From: Mesorhizobium loti CJ3sym
GTDB taxonomy: Bacteria > Pseudomonadota > Alphaproteobacteria > Rhizobiales > Rhizobiaceae
Assembly (NCBI RefSeq): GCF_000472785.1
Contig: NZ_AXAL01000014.1
Span: 1-64,000, forward strand
Direction of reading: 5' to 3'
Length of the DNA stretch: 64,000 nucleotides
Of this stretch, positions 34,701 to 43,725 are shown piece by piece. The notes under the pieces were generated by a model that ran no database searches, was not told where the DNA came from, and saw nothing but the letters and a program-made list of their open reading frames with translations. The first letter of the stretch is position 1; each line of letters begins with the position of its first letter. A program made the position numbers and the translations under genes.

Positions 34701-35224
34701 CCGCGCCCACCACCGCCCCACGACGCCTTCAGCATCACCGGATAGCCGATCTCCTTGGCCAGCTTCTTGACCGCCTCCATGTCGTCAGGCAACGGATCGG
34801 TGGCGGGAATGACAGGCACGCCAACCTCGATGGCGAGGTTGCGCGCGGCGACCTTGTTGCCGAGCCGGCGCATCGTGTCCGGCTTCGGGCCGATGAAGGT
34901 GATGCCCGCTTGCGCACAGGCTTCGGCGAATTCGGGGCTTTCGGACAAAAGCCCGTAGCCGGGGTGGATGGCATCGGCACCTGAAAGCCTGGCGACGCGG
35001 ATCACTTCCTCGATCGACAGATAACTCTCGATCGGCCCCATATCCTTGGTCAAATGCGGGCCGCGGCCGACCTGGTAGCTTTCGTCGGCCTTGAAGCGGT
35101 GCAGCGAATATTTGTCTTCCTCGGCCCAGATCGCCACGGTTTTGAGGCCCAGCTCGTTGGCCGCGCGAAAGACGCGGATGGCGATTTCGGACCGGTTGGC
35201 GACGAGGATCTTCGTGATGGCCAA
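31766..35224 (-). CDS. pyc: Pyruvate carboxylase
   Basis: A 1152-residue multidomain enzyme if read from the TTG at 35224, which is preceded by GGAG and gives the length of the Sinorhizobium enzyme. Order: biotin carboxylase (1-450; TKILVANRSEIAIRVFRAAN, SWGGGGRGMR ATP loop), carboxyltransferase (about 540-830; VTDTTMRDGHQSLLATRVRT, and the metal and lysine motifs in HFHTHDTSGL and VKDMAGLLKP), allosteric/PYC_OADA region, and biotinyl domain with EAMKMETAL (biotinylated Lys) near the C-terminus. It makes oxaloacetate from pyruvate, CO2 and ATP for gluconeogenesis and anaplerosis. Another TTG lies at 35266. Confidence 0.96.
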   Translation of the reverse strand: MAITKILVANRSEIAIRVFRAANELGLKTVAIWAEEDKYSLHRFKADESYQVGRGPHLTKDMGPIESYLSIEEVIRVARLSGADAIHPGYGLLSESPEFAEACAQAGITFIGPKPDTMRRLGNKVAARNLAIEVGVPVIPATDPLPDDMEAVKKLAKEIGYPVMLKASWGGGGRGMRAIRAETDLAREVMEGKREAKAAFGKDEVYLEKLIERARHVEVQVLGDTHGSAVHLFERDCSIQRRNQKVVERAPAPYLQMSQREELCGYALKLARETSYIGAGTVEFLQDADSGKFYFIEVNPRIQVEHTVTEQVTGIDIVKAQIHILDGFAIGTPESGVPAQSDIRLNGHALQCRITTEDPEHNFIPDYGRITAYRGATGFGIRLDGGTAYSGAVITRFYDPLLEKVTAWAPTPAETIARMNRALREFRIRGVATNLTFLEAIINHPSFADNSYTTRFIDTTPELFQQVKRQDRATKLINYLADVSVNGHPETRGRPTPKADAAAPVVPYLNGNVPGGSKQKLDVLGPEKFAAWMREQKQVLVTDTTMRDGHQSLLATRVRTHDIAGIAGTYARALPQLLSLECWGGATFDVAMRFLTEDPWERLSLVREAAPNLLLQMLLRGANGVGYTNYPDNVVQHFVKQAAAGGIDLFRVFDCLNWVENMRVAMDAVGAEGKLCEAAMCYTGDILDPARAKYDLKYYVGLAGELQAAGAHIIAVKDMAGLLKPAAARVLFKALREATDLPIHFHTHDTSGLSAATVLAAVESGVDAIDAAMDAFSGNTSQPCLGSIVEALKGTERDPGLDPQWIRKISFYWEAVRNQYAAFESDLKGPASEVYLHEMPGGQFTNLKEQARSLGLETRWHEVAQTYHDVNLMFGDIVKVTPSSKVVGDMALMMVSQDLTVADVENPARDIAFPDSVVSMLRGDLGQSPGGWPESLQKKALKGDKPITARPGSLLKPADLAASRKEIEEKLERKLSEYEFASWLMYPKVFTDFAGAQETYGPVSVLPTPTYFYGMKSEDEIFVDIEKGKTLVVRCLAIGDVDDKGMVTVFFELNGQPRRVKVPDRAHGASAAKARRKAEPGNEAHVGAPMPGVISALSVAAGQAVKAGDVLLSIEAMKMETALHAERDGTVAEVLVKAGDQIDAKDLLIAFG

Positions 35225-35307
35225 GGACTGGGCTCCAGCAGCGGAAGGAACGGGAAATCGGTGCAATGATTAGCGTGAAAATGCTGCAGTGCAAACAAAA
35301 TCAACGC

Positions 35308-35329
35308 TGATTTAAACCGATTTAAATCA
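35308..35329 (-). promoter_or_regulatory. Palindromic operator candidate upstream of pyc
   Basis: TGATTTAAA-CCGA-TTTAAATCA is a perfect nine-base inverted repeat, 84 bp upstream of the chosen pyc start. It also contains the direct repeat GATTTAAA twice. AT-rich palindromes with a central CG are typical of LacI-family operators; a LacI-family regulator (PckR) controls central carbon genes in Sinorhizobium, but whether it binds here is a guess. Confidence 0.55.
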
Positions 35330-35458
35330 ATTATCCGGCCAACACTCGCACGCCTCAGCCCGAACGGACGGAAACAAGGGCGACAATTTCGATCCTGGAT
35401 GCGATCTCGCTCGGCTACGAAGACCCATCAAGGAAGGTCATCGGCGCCGGAACGCGCC

Positions 35459-35490
35459 AAAGAAAATGCCCGGCGCAAGGCGCCGGGCAT
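35459..35490 (-). terminator. Terminator of the liv operon
   Basis: Read on the minus strand: ATGCCCGGCGC, a three-base loop, then GCGCCGGGCAT, followed by TTTTCTTT. The stem has 11 perfect pairs, it lies 28 bp after the stop of the substrate-binding-protein gene. The 290 bp between the liv operon and pyc hold this, the operator and no gene. Confidence 0.9.
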
Positions 35491-35517
35491 CGTTGGTCTC
35501 AGACCTGTCTGAGTGGC

Positions 35518-36633
35518 TTATTTCGGGAACCAGGAATACTTTCCGTCGTCCTTCTTCTTCCACTCGTACATGATGTAGCCCGGCAGCTTCGGATCGCCCT
35601 TGGCGTCATAGGCGAGATCGCCCAGAACGGTCGGGAACGGACCGCTTTCATGCATCGCCTTGGCAACGGCCTGCGGGTCGTTCGTCTTGGCGGCAGCGGC
35701 CGCCTCGGCGACCACCTGCACGGCGGCATAGGCGTAGAGCGTGTAGGCTTCCGGCTCAAAGCCCTGCGCACGGAACTTCTCGACGAGTTCCTTGTTGGCC
35801 GGGATCAGGCGCGGATCGGGTCCGAACGTGTTGAGCGTACCGGCGACGGCGTCGCCCGCGATCGCTGCAAGCTCGTCCGTCACGATGCCGTCGCCCGACA
35901 TCATCGTTGCCTTGAGGCCTTGGTCTGCGGACTGGCGGATGATCAGGCCGGCTTCGGTGTGCAGGCCGCCCCAGTAGATCAGGGTGACGCCGGCTTCCTT
36001 CATCTTGGCGATCAGCGCCGAGAAGTCCTTGTCGCCGACATTGATGCCTTCATACATCACTTCCGTGACGCCGGCGGCATTCATCGCCTTCTTGGTTTCA
36101 TCGGCAAGGCCCTGGCCGTAAGGGGTCTTGTCGTGCACGATCGCGACCTTGGCATCCTTGAAATTCGCGGCGATATAGCCGCCGGCGATGCTGCCCTGCT
36201 GATCGTCGCGTCCGCAGGTGCGGAACACGTTCCACAAGCCGCGCTCGGTGAACTTCGGGTTGGTTGCGGCCGGCGTGATTTCGACGATGTTGTTTTCAGC
36301 GTAGACTTCCGAGGCCGGGATCGAGACGCCCGAGTTGAAGTGGCCGATCACGAACTTGACGCCGTCGCCGACGAACTTGTTGGCGACCGAGATGCCCTGC
36401 TTCGGATCGGAGACGTCGTCGCCGATTTCGAGCTTGATCTGCTCGCCATTGATGCCGCCCTTGGCATTGATCGCCGCGACCGCCGCTTCGGCACCCTTCT
36501 GCAGCTGCGCGCCGAAGGCCGCGTTCGGGCCGGTGATCGGACCGGCAACGGCGAACAATACATCAGCCCACGCGTTGCCGCTGAACGCGACAAGCGCGGT
36601 CAGGGCCACGGCGGACAAAAGTGACTTTTTCAT
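35518..36633 (-). CDS. livK: Branched-chain amino-acid ABC transporter, periplasmic binding protein
   Basis: A 371-residue protein with a signal peptide (LSAVALTALVAFSGNAWA) and the type I periplasmic-binding fold of LivJ/LivK: AVAGPITGPNAAFGAQLQKG, LEIGDDVSDPKQGISVANKF, VKFVIGHFNSGVSIPASEVY and KVAIVHDKTPYGQGLADETK. It binds leucine, isoleucine or valine and delivers them to LivHM. It is the last gene of the liv operon, preceded by a 137 bp gap that may allow its own higher expression, as is usual for binding proteins. Confidence 0.93.
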   Translation of the reverse strand: MKKSLLSAVALTALVAFSGNAWADVLFAVAGPITGPNAAFGAQLQKGAEAAVAAINAKGGINGEQIKLEIGDDVSDPKQGISVANKFVGDGVKFVIGHFNSGVSIPASEVYAENNIVEITPAATNPKFTERGLWNVFRTCGRDDQQGSIAGGYIAANFKDAKVAIVHDKTPYGQGLADETKKAMNAAGVTEVMYEGINVGDKDFSALIAKMKEAGVTLIYWGGLHTEAGLIIRQSADQGLKATMMSGDGIVTDELAAIAGDAVAGTLNTFGPDPRLIPANKELVEKFRAQGFEPEAYTLYAYAAVQVVAEAAAAAKTNDPQAVAKAMHESGPFPTVLGDLAYDAKGDPKLPGYIMYEWKKKDDGKYSWFPK

Positions 36634-36770
36634 TTAAACGCTCCCATTAACGGAGTGGGCGTGGATGAAGCTTTCATGCGATGCCCACCCTTATCGCAGA
36701 AGGCATAGTTTGCCGATTTTCAGGCACTTGTCACGCCGATTCATCCCTGAAGCGGCGTTAATGATGAACG

Positions 36771-37118
36771 TCAACCTTTCGGTTTCCAGCTCAAGATTGA
36801 AGCTCTTTCGTAGAGCCAATTATACTGTGTGACCATCTGGTTGGTTCGTGTGTATTGATAGCCGACGAAGCCCAGTATCATCAGCACGATGGTGTCGACG
36901 ATATAGTAGTGCGGCGAAAACATCGTGCCGTTGAACAGCGCGTGATGGATGAAACGGATGCCGATGCCAAGGCCGAGCATATAGACGAACAGCTGCGGAA
37001 AGCTGCGCCATGTCTGGGCGCTGGCCTTGCCGGTCATCCATGCCGCCCAGCCGCCGAGCAGGCACGTGACGAAGAAGAACTGCCAGATCGACGGTTCCTC
37101 GTAGAGAATGCCTTGCAT
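36771..37118 (-). CDS. DUF6867-type membrane protein of liv operon
   Basis: A 115-residue protein with three membrane helices, beginning MQGILYEEPSIWQFFFVTCL, with PQLFVYMLGLGIGIRFIHHA and YYIVDTIVLMILGFVGYQYT. Proteins of this type are found almost only between livF and the binding-protein gene in Rhizobiales, as here; they are annotated DUF6867 and have no assigned role. Location suggests an accessory subunit of the importer or of its regulation. Confidence 0.8.
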   Translation of the reverse strand: MQGILYEEPSIWQFFFVTCLLGGWAAWMTGKASAQTWRSFPQLFVYMLGLGIGIRFIHHALFNGTMFSPHYYIVDTIVLMILGFVGYQYTRTNQMVTQYNWLYERASILSWKPKG

Positions 37119-37135
37119 GGGGAAGTCTCCTGAAC

Positions 37136-37864
37136 TCAGTGATGTCCGCCTTCGAGATAGGCGGCACGCACTTCGGGATTGGCGAGCAGTTCCTTGCCGG
37201 TGCCGCTCATCGTCACATTGCCGTTGACCATGACATAGCCGCGCGTGGCGAGCTTGAGCGCGCCAAATGCGTTCTGCTCGACCAGGAACACGGTCAGCCC
37301 TTGCGTGCGGTTCAACTCGCGGATGGCGTCGAAGATCTGCTTGACGATCAGCGGCGCCAGGCCCAGTGACGGCTCGTCGAGCAGAAGCAGTTTCGGTCGC
37401 GCCATCAGCGCGCGCCCGATCGATAGCATCTGCTGCTCGCCGCCCGACAGCGTACCGCCGCGCTGGGCGATGCGCTCCTTCAGCCGCGGGAACAGCGTGA
37501 ACACCTTCTCGACATCCTCGCCATAGTATTTGAGGTTGTCGAGGCTGGCGCCCATCTGCAGGTTTTCCATCACCGTCATGCGCGGGAAGATACGCCGCCC
37601 CTCTGGTGACTGGGCAATCCGCATGCGGGCGATTTCGTGCGTCGGCAACTGGGTGATATCGGTTCCGGCGAAAGTTATGGTACCCGTGCGGGCGCGGGGC
37701 GCCCCGAAGATGGTCATCATCAGCGTCGACTTGCCGGCGCCATTGGCGCCGATCAGTGCCACGATCTCACCCTCATTGACGGAGACATCGACCCCGTTCA
37801 GCGCCCGGATGTTGCCGTAGTAGGTCTGTACACCCTTGATATCGAGCAGCGTTGTCCCGGCCAT
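37136..37864 (-). CDS. livF: Branched-chain amino-acid ABC transporter ATPase LivF
   Basis: A 242-residue ATPase: Walker A ALIGANGAGKSTLMMTIFG, signature LSGGEQQMLSIGRALMARP, Walker B LLLLDEPSLGLAPLIVKQIF and TVFLVEQNAFGALKLA. The ATG at 37864 shares a base with the stop of livG (TGATG), giving translational coupling; a GTG three bases upstream is less likely. Together with LivG it powers import of leucine, isoleucine and valine. Confidence 0.95.
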   Translation of the reverse strand: MAGTTLLDIKGVQTYYGNIRALNGVDVSVNEGEIVALIGANGAGKSTLMMTIFGAPRARTGTITFAGTDITQLPTHEIARMRIAQSPEGRRIFPRMTVMENLQMGASLDNLKYYGEDVEKVFTLFPRLKERIAQRGGTLSGGEQQMLSIGRALMARPKLLLLDEPSLGLAPLIVKQIFDAIRELNRTQGLTVFLVEQNAFGALKLATRGYVMVNGNVTMSGTGKELLANPEVRAAYLEGGHH

Positions 37865-39350
37865 CACTTGCTCCCTCCGCGCTTGCCCGCCGCGGGTTTG
37901 ACAGCGGCAGTCTTTGCGGCAGCATGGCTGGTCGCCACCTTACCCGCATCGACGCGGCGCGAGAATTCCGTATCCTTGCCCTGGCCGAGCAACTTGGCCT
38001 GCTTGACCCATTCCTCGCGCGTGATGCGTCCATCAAAGGCAAGATAGGCTTCGGCGGCCTCGACGTCGGTCTTCTTCCAGGCGCCGATCTGGTCGAAATG
38101 GAAGATGCCGTGTTCGTTGAGCTTCTTCTCGTTGACCGTACCGATGCCCTTGATGCGGGTCAGATTGTCGGCCTTGCCGCCACGCGGAGCCGGCAGCCGG
38201 TTCGAAACGCCTGCAGCCTTTGCCACGGGCGCCTTGGCTGCCGTTTTCTTCGGTGCCGCTTTCGCCGCGCCCGCCTTCGCGGCTGGCTTGGCCGGGGTCG
38301 GCGCCGCCACAACAGGTTTGCTCGCCACACTGGCGGCACGGGCATCGACTTGCGCCGCCTTCGAGGCGCCCTTCGACACGGTGACACGTTCGCCGGTGCT
38401 GTGGCCAACGGTGTCGCTCACCGGTCCGGCAAGATATGACGACGATGTCCCCGGGCCATGCGCGGAGTCAGGGCCCGTATCGAGCTGTTCGATGACATCC
38501 TCGTCGCCGACCTCGGTCAGAACGGTCTCGACCTCATCGTCGTCGACGCCGAGATAGGCGGCGATGACGCGCGGATCGGTGCGCACCGACTGCGGATTGC
38601 CGTCGGAAATCTTGCGGCCATATTCCAGCACCACGACATGGTCGGAAATCTGCATGACCACCGACATGTCATGCTCGATCAACAGGATCGAGGTGCCCGA
38701 CGTGTTCTTGATGTCGATCAGCAGTTCGTTGAGCGCCGCCGATTCCTTCGGATTGAGGCCGGCCGCCGGCTCGTCGAGGCACAGAAGCTCCGGCCCCGTG
38801 CACATAGCACGCGCAATCTCCAGGCGCCGCTGCGCGCCATAGGGCAGGTCACCGGCCGGGTCGTCGGCACGGTCTACGAGATCGGCCTTCTCCAGCCAGT
38901 GCTTGGCAAGCTCCACCGATTCGGCCGAGGCCTTGCGGTAGCTGCTGAAACCGAACAGGCCAAGGATCGTATAGCCCGAGGCCTTCATCAGTTTGTTGTG
39001 CTGGGCAACCAGAAGGTTTTCCAGCAGCGTCATGCCGGAGAACAGGCGGATGTTCTGAAAGGTGCGTGCCACCTTGGCGCGCGCCGGGATCTCATGATTG
39101 GGAAGACGTTCCAGCAGGAAGCTTGAGCCGTCGGCGCGGTTGAGCGTGATCATGCCTTCCGACGGCTTGTAGAAGCCGGTGATGCAGTTGAACACTGTGG
39201 TCTTGCCAGCACCATTGGGCCCGATCAGCGCCGTGATCTCGCCGCGCTTGGCGGTGAAGGACAGGTCGCCGATGGCGACCAGGCCGCCGAACTTCATCGA
39301 CAGGTGATCGACCTGCAGGATAGCGCCGTTCATTTGCGTGGTCGCGTTCA

Positions 39351-39351
<1 letters not shown>
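37864..39351 (-). CDS. livG: Branched-chain amino-acid ABC transporter ATPase LivG with C-terminal HhH-like extension
   Basis: A 495-residue protein in which only the first 285 residues are the usual LivG: Walker A LIGPNGAGKTTVFNCITGF, signature LPYGAQRRLEIARAMCTGP and Walker B LLCLDEPAAGLNPKESAALN. Then comes an Ala/Lys/Pro-rich linker (about residues 300-390) and a compact domain from about 395 to 470 with LTRIKGIGTVNEKKLNEHGI, FHFDQIGAWKKTDVEAAEAY and ITREEWVKQAKLLGQG. The KGIG core is a helix-hairpin-helix-like motif that also forms C-terminal tails of NuoE and L21 in Rhizobiales. The overlap with livM and livF is one base on each side. Confidence 0.93.
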
Positions 39352-40946
<1,595 letters not shown>

Positions 40947-40950
40947 GATC

Positions 40951-41853
40951 TCAGACCTTTTCGACTTCTGGCCGGCCCAGAATGCCGGAAGGCAGGAAGA
41001 TCAGCACGATCGCCAGGATCGAGAACGCCGCGACGTCCTTGTAGTCGATCGAGAAATACGCCGACCACATGCTCTCGATGAAGCCGATCAACAGCCCGCC
41101 GAGCACGGCACCCGGCAGCGAGCCGATGCCGCCGAGCACCGCCGCCGTAAAGGCTTTCACACCAGGTGTGAAGCCGTCGGAGAAGGCAACGACGCCATAG
41201 TACATCAGGAACAGCGTGCCGGCGACGGCGGCAAGCGCGGCGCCCATGATGAAGGTGATCGAGATGGTGCGATCGACATCGATGCCGAGCAGCGCCGCCA
41301 TCTTGCGGTCCTGTTCGCAGGCGCGCTGGGCGCGGCCAAGCGAGGTCTTGTTGACCAGGTACCAGAACAGCGCCAGCAGCAGCGCGGTGACGACGACGAT
41401 GATGATCTGCTTCAGCGACACGCTGACGCCGTCGATGTTGTAGACCTGCGATACCATCGGCGGGATCGGCTTGTTGCGCGGGCCTTGCGTCACCTGGACG
41501 AAATTCGACAGCGCGATCGACATGCCGATGGCGGTGATCAGCGGCGCCAGCCGGAACGAACCGCGCAGCGGCCGGTAGGCCACCTTCTCGATCGTCCAGT
41601 TGTAGAGGCTGGTCAGCAGCATCGCCACGATCATCATGACCAGCAGCGCGATGACCACGGGCACCGAATAAAACAGCGACGTGAGGATCAGGAAAACGAT
41701 CAGCGCCGCGAAGGCGCCCACCATGAAGATATCGCCATGGGCGAAATTGATCATGCCGATGATGCCGTAGACCATCGTGTAGCCGATCGCGATCAGCCCA
41801 TAGATCGATCCCAGCGTCAGCCCGTTGATAAGCTGCTGGACAAAATACTGCAT
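40951..41853 (-). CDS. livH: Branched-chain amino-acid ABC transporter permease LivH
   Basis: A 300-residue permease from the ATG at 41853 (MQYFVQQLINGLTLGSIYGL), the length of rhizobial LivH. NFAHGDIFMVGAFAALI and the EAA-like FTAAVLGGIGSLPGAVLGGL are conserved. It is the first gene of the operon livH-livM-livG-livF-DUF6867-livK. The frame extends upstream to 41979 but that part is highly charged and lies in the leader. Confidence 0.95.
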   Translation of the reverse strand: MQYFVQQLINGLTLGSIYGLIAIGYTMVYGIIGMINFAHGDIFMVGAFAALIVFLILTSLFYSVPVVIALLVMMIVAMLLTSLYNWTIEKVAYRPLRGSFRLAPLITAIGMSIALSNFVQVTQGPRNKPIPPMVSQVYNIDGVSVSLKQIIIVVVTALLLALFWYLVNKTSLGRAQRACEQDRKMAALLGIDVDRTISITFIMGAALAAVAGTLFLMYYGVVAFSDGFTPGVKAFTAAVLGGIGSLPGAVLGGLLIGFIESMWSAYFSIDYKDVAAFSILAIVLIFLPSGILGRPEVEKV

Positions 41854-42300
41854 GTGTACATGGCTCCCCTGGAATGTCGCCCATGCAGACGCATTCCTTT
41901 TCGTATTTCCCCTAGTCGTAAAGTTTCGAGCCCGGATTGCAACGTGATTTTTTGATCGCCATGCGTGTTTTCGAAGCACGCCTTTCCGATCGCCCGTTTT
42001 TTGTACCCGACCCCTGGACTATCGCGGACCCTATCATTGGCATAACGCAATGTCTTTGATGATTCAGACACATAATGCGCTTCGTCTCGAAGAAACCACC
42101 GTCAAAATTAGGTGATGAGAAGAATCGTTGCGTTCCTGACACGGTTCACTTTTCCGCCACACTCCTTTCCGTTGGGTCAGGATTCCTCCTGCCTGACCTC
42201 AAAGCCGTGCGTGAACGACTGGCTGGCCTCGACGGCGATGGTGTTCAATGCAGCTGCGCTTGCCTGGCTACCGATCGAGGAACAATTGCCCTATTCCGGA
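41854..42300. other. Intergenic leader and promoter region of liv operon; no gene seen
   Basis: A 447 bp stretch less GC-rich than its neighbours, with AT-rich parts near 41930-42010 and 42050-42120 where the liv promoter should lie. An inverted repeat GGTCAGG / CCTGACC (42175-42181 and 42192-42198) has no T-run. Short open frames within it have no recognisable product, poor starts and mutual overlap, so none is called. Confidence 0.55.
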
Positions 42301-42687
42301 TCAATACGCTGATCCCCCATTCTCACTCAGCGCATGCCGCTCGGTGCCCTGCAGCGGAGGGTTGAAGACACTGACCAGGATCATATCGCTTGCAGCGTCG
42401 GCACGCAGAAAGTGTTCGTCATGTTCATTGAGCACATAGATCGTGCCCGGCTCGATACGATGCACTTCACCGGACATGTCTTCGACCTCACCGGCGCCGG
42501 CGATGCAGTAGCAGGCCTCGAAATGCCTGACGTAGTGGAGCCGTGATTCGCTGCCGGCACGCACGACCGTGTGGCAGACGGTGAAGCCCATGCCGTCCTG
42601 TTGTGTCAGCAGGCGGTGGCTGGTGCCGTTGCCCCAATTCACGAAGAAGTCAGATTTTTCTACATCAGCCAATTGTCTGGTGAACAC
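42301..42687 (-). CDS. ectC: Ectoine-synthase-like cupin (solitary EctC homologue)
   Basis: A GTG at 42687, six bases after GGGGGAG, gives 128 residues, the length of ectoine synthase. The cupin barrel has the EctC blocks DGMGFTVCHTVVRAGSE, HFEACYCIAGAGEVED, IEPGTIYVLNEHDEHFLRA and VSVFNPPLQGTERH. The His/Glu/Tyr metal ligands expected (E and Y in EACYCI, H in EHDEHF) are present. EctC cyclises N-gamma-acetyl-diaminobutyrate to ectoine. No ectA or ectB lies in the window, so it is an orphan of the type known in some Pseudomonas; it may act on an imported precursor or hydrolyse ectoine-like molecules. It is divergent from a LysR gene. Confidence 0.85.
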   Translation of the reverse strand: MFTRQLADVEKSDFFVNWGNGTSHRLLTQQDGMGFTVCHTVVRAGSESRLHYVRHFEACYCIAGAGEVEDMSGEVHRIEPGTIYVLNEHDEHFLRADAASDMILVSVFNPPLQGTERHALSENGGSAY

Positions 42688-42806
42688 GTTTTCTCCCCCG
42701 CAGGTCGTGGCCCTAGCCAGGAATGGCAACAGGGCCTGTGGAATGGATACAGGAGTGCCGCAGTGGAGCCGGACATTCAAATGATTGCTTCTCACCCGAC
42801 ATGTTA

Positions 42807-42817
42807 GTAAATTTTAC
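42807..42817. promoter_or_regulatory. Palindrome in ectC-LysR intergenic region
   Basis: GTAAATTTTAC, a perfect palindrome, ends two bases before the LysR start codon. It could be an autoregulatory LysR site, but the position inside the translation-initiation region and its small size make this uncertain. Confidence 0.3.
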
Positions 42818-42819
42818 AG

Positions 42820-43725
42820 ATGGACTATACCCCGCTGAATGCCATCCGCGCTTTCGAAGCCGCCGCCCGTCGCTTGAGCTTTTCGGCGGCCGCCGAAGAA
42901 CTTCACGTCACGCACCCGGCCATCAGCCACCAGATAAGGCGGCTAGAGGCGTGGCTGGGCGTGCCTCTGTTCCACAGGGACGCACGCAAGGTCCGGCTGA
43001 CGGATGCCGGCGTGATCCTGCAGGCGTCCGCAAGCGGCGCCCTTGCCGAGCTTGGCGCCACGTGCCGGCGCATCCGCCGTAATACAGCATCGGTGACAAT
43101 TTCCGTAGGCTGCATACCGTCCATCGCCAGCCGCTGGCTCGTACCCCGCCTGCCGGATTTCACCGCCAGCCATCCCGATATCGGCATGCGGGTCGCCTAT
43201 GCCAAAGCCGAGGACAGGCTCGCAGATGATGAGAACGATGTGCTGATCACGCTCGGAGCCGATCCGACGCCTGGCGTCACCAGCCTCAAACTGTTTTCAC
43301 GCCTGAACCGGCCGGTGTGCAGCCCGCATTATCTGGCCCGAAAGGAGCATCTGCGAACGCCTTCGGGGATCGCCGCCGCGGACCTGTTGCATGACGAGAA
43401 CCGGCTGGGCTGGAGTGAGTGGTTTTCCGAAGCCAGCGTGCCCGATGTCGATGTCGGCAACGGTCCGGTCTTCGCCGACTTCAACATCCTCGCCACGGCG
43501 GTCATCGCCGGCCATGGCGTAGCACTCTGTCCGGTCGACGTTTTTCGCGACGAGCTGAAGCGCGGCGACCTGGTGGTTCTGTCTGATATCTCGACCAACC
43601 GCGACAAGAGCTATTTCCTGACGATGTCGGAGGATGCTTCACCCGCCGCGATCACCTTCGCCGACTGGTTTCGCCGGGAGGTCTCGGTCGATGCTGATGA
43701 TCAGCGGTCTGCCTCTATCACTTGA
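42820..43725 (+). CDS. LysR-family regulator (GcvA-like)
   Basis: A 301-residue protein beginning MDYTPLNAIRAFEAAARRLS with the helix-turn-helix SAAAEELHVTHPAISHQIRR (about residues 19-38) and the GcvA-type LEAWLGVPLFHRDARKVRL, then a LysR substrate-binding domain. It is divergent from the orphan ectC-like gene (132 bp between them) and probably controls it. Its 3' end overlaps the 3' end of the convergent epimerase gene by eight bases. Confidence 0.92.
   Translation: MDYTPLNAIRAFEAAARRLSFSAAAEELHVTHPAISHQIRRLEAWLGVPLFHRDARKVRLTDAGVILQASASGALAELGATCRRIRRNTASVTISVGCIPSIASRWLVPRLPDFTASHPDIGMRVAYAKAEDRLADDENDVLITLGADPTPGVTSLKLFSRLNRPVCSPHYLARKEHLRTPSGIAAADLLHDENRLGWSEWFSEASVPDVDVGNGPVFADFNILATAVIAGHGVALCPVDVFRDELKRGDLVVLSDISTNRDKSYFLTMSEDASPAAITFADWFRREVSVDADDQRSASIT

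Noticed and set aside
42075..42312. Short plus-strand frames upstream of the ectC-like gene
   Set aside because: They overlap each other, lack ribosome-binding sites and have no recognisable sequence; treated as the liv leader region.
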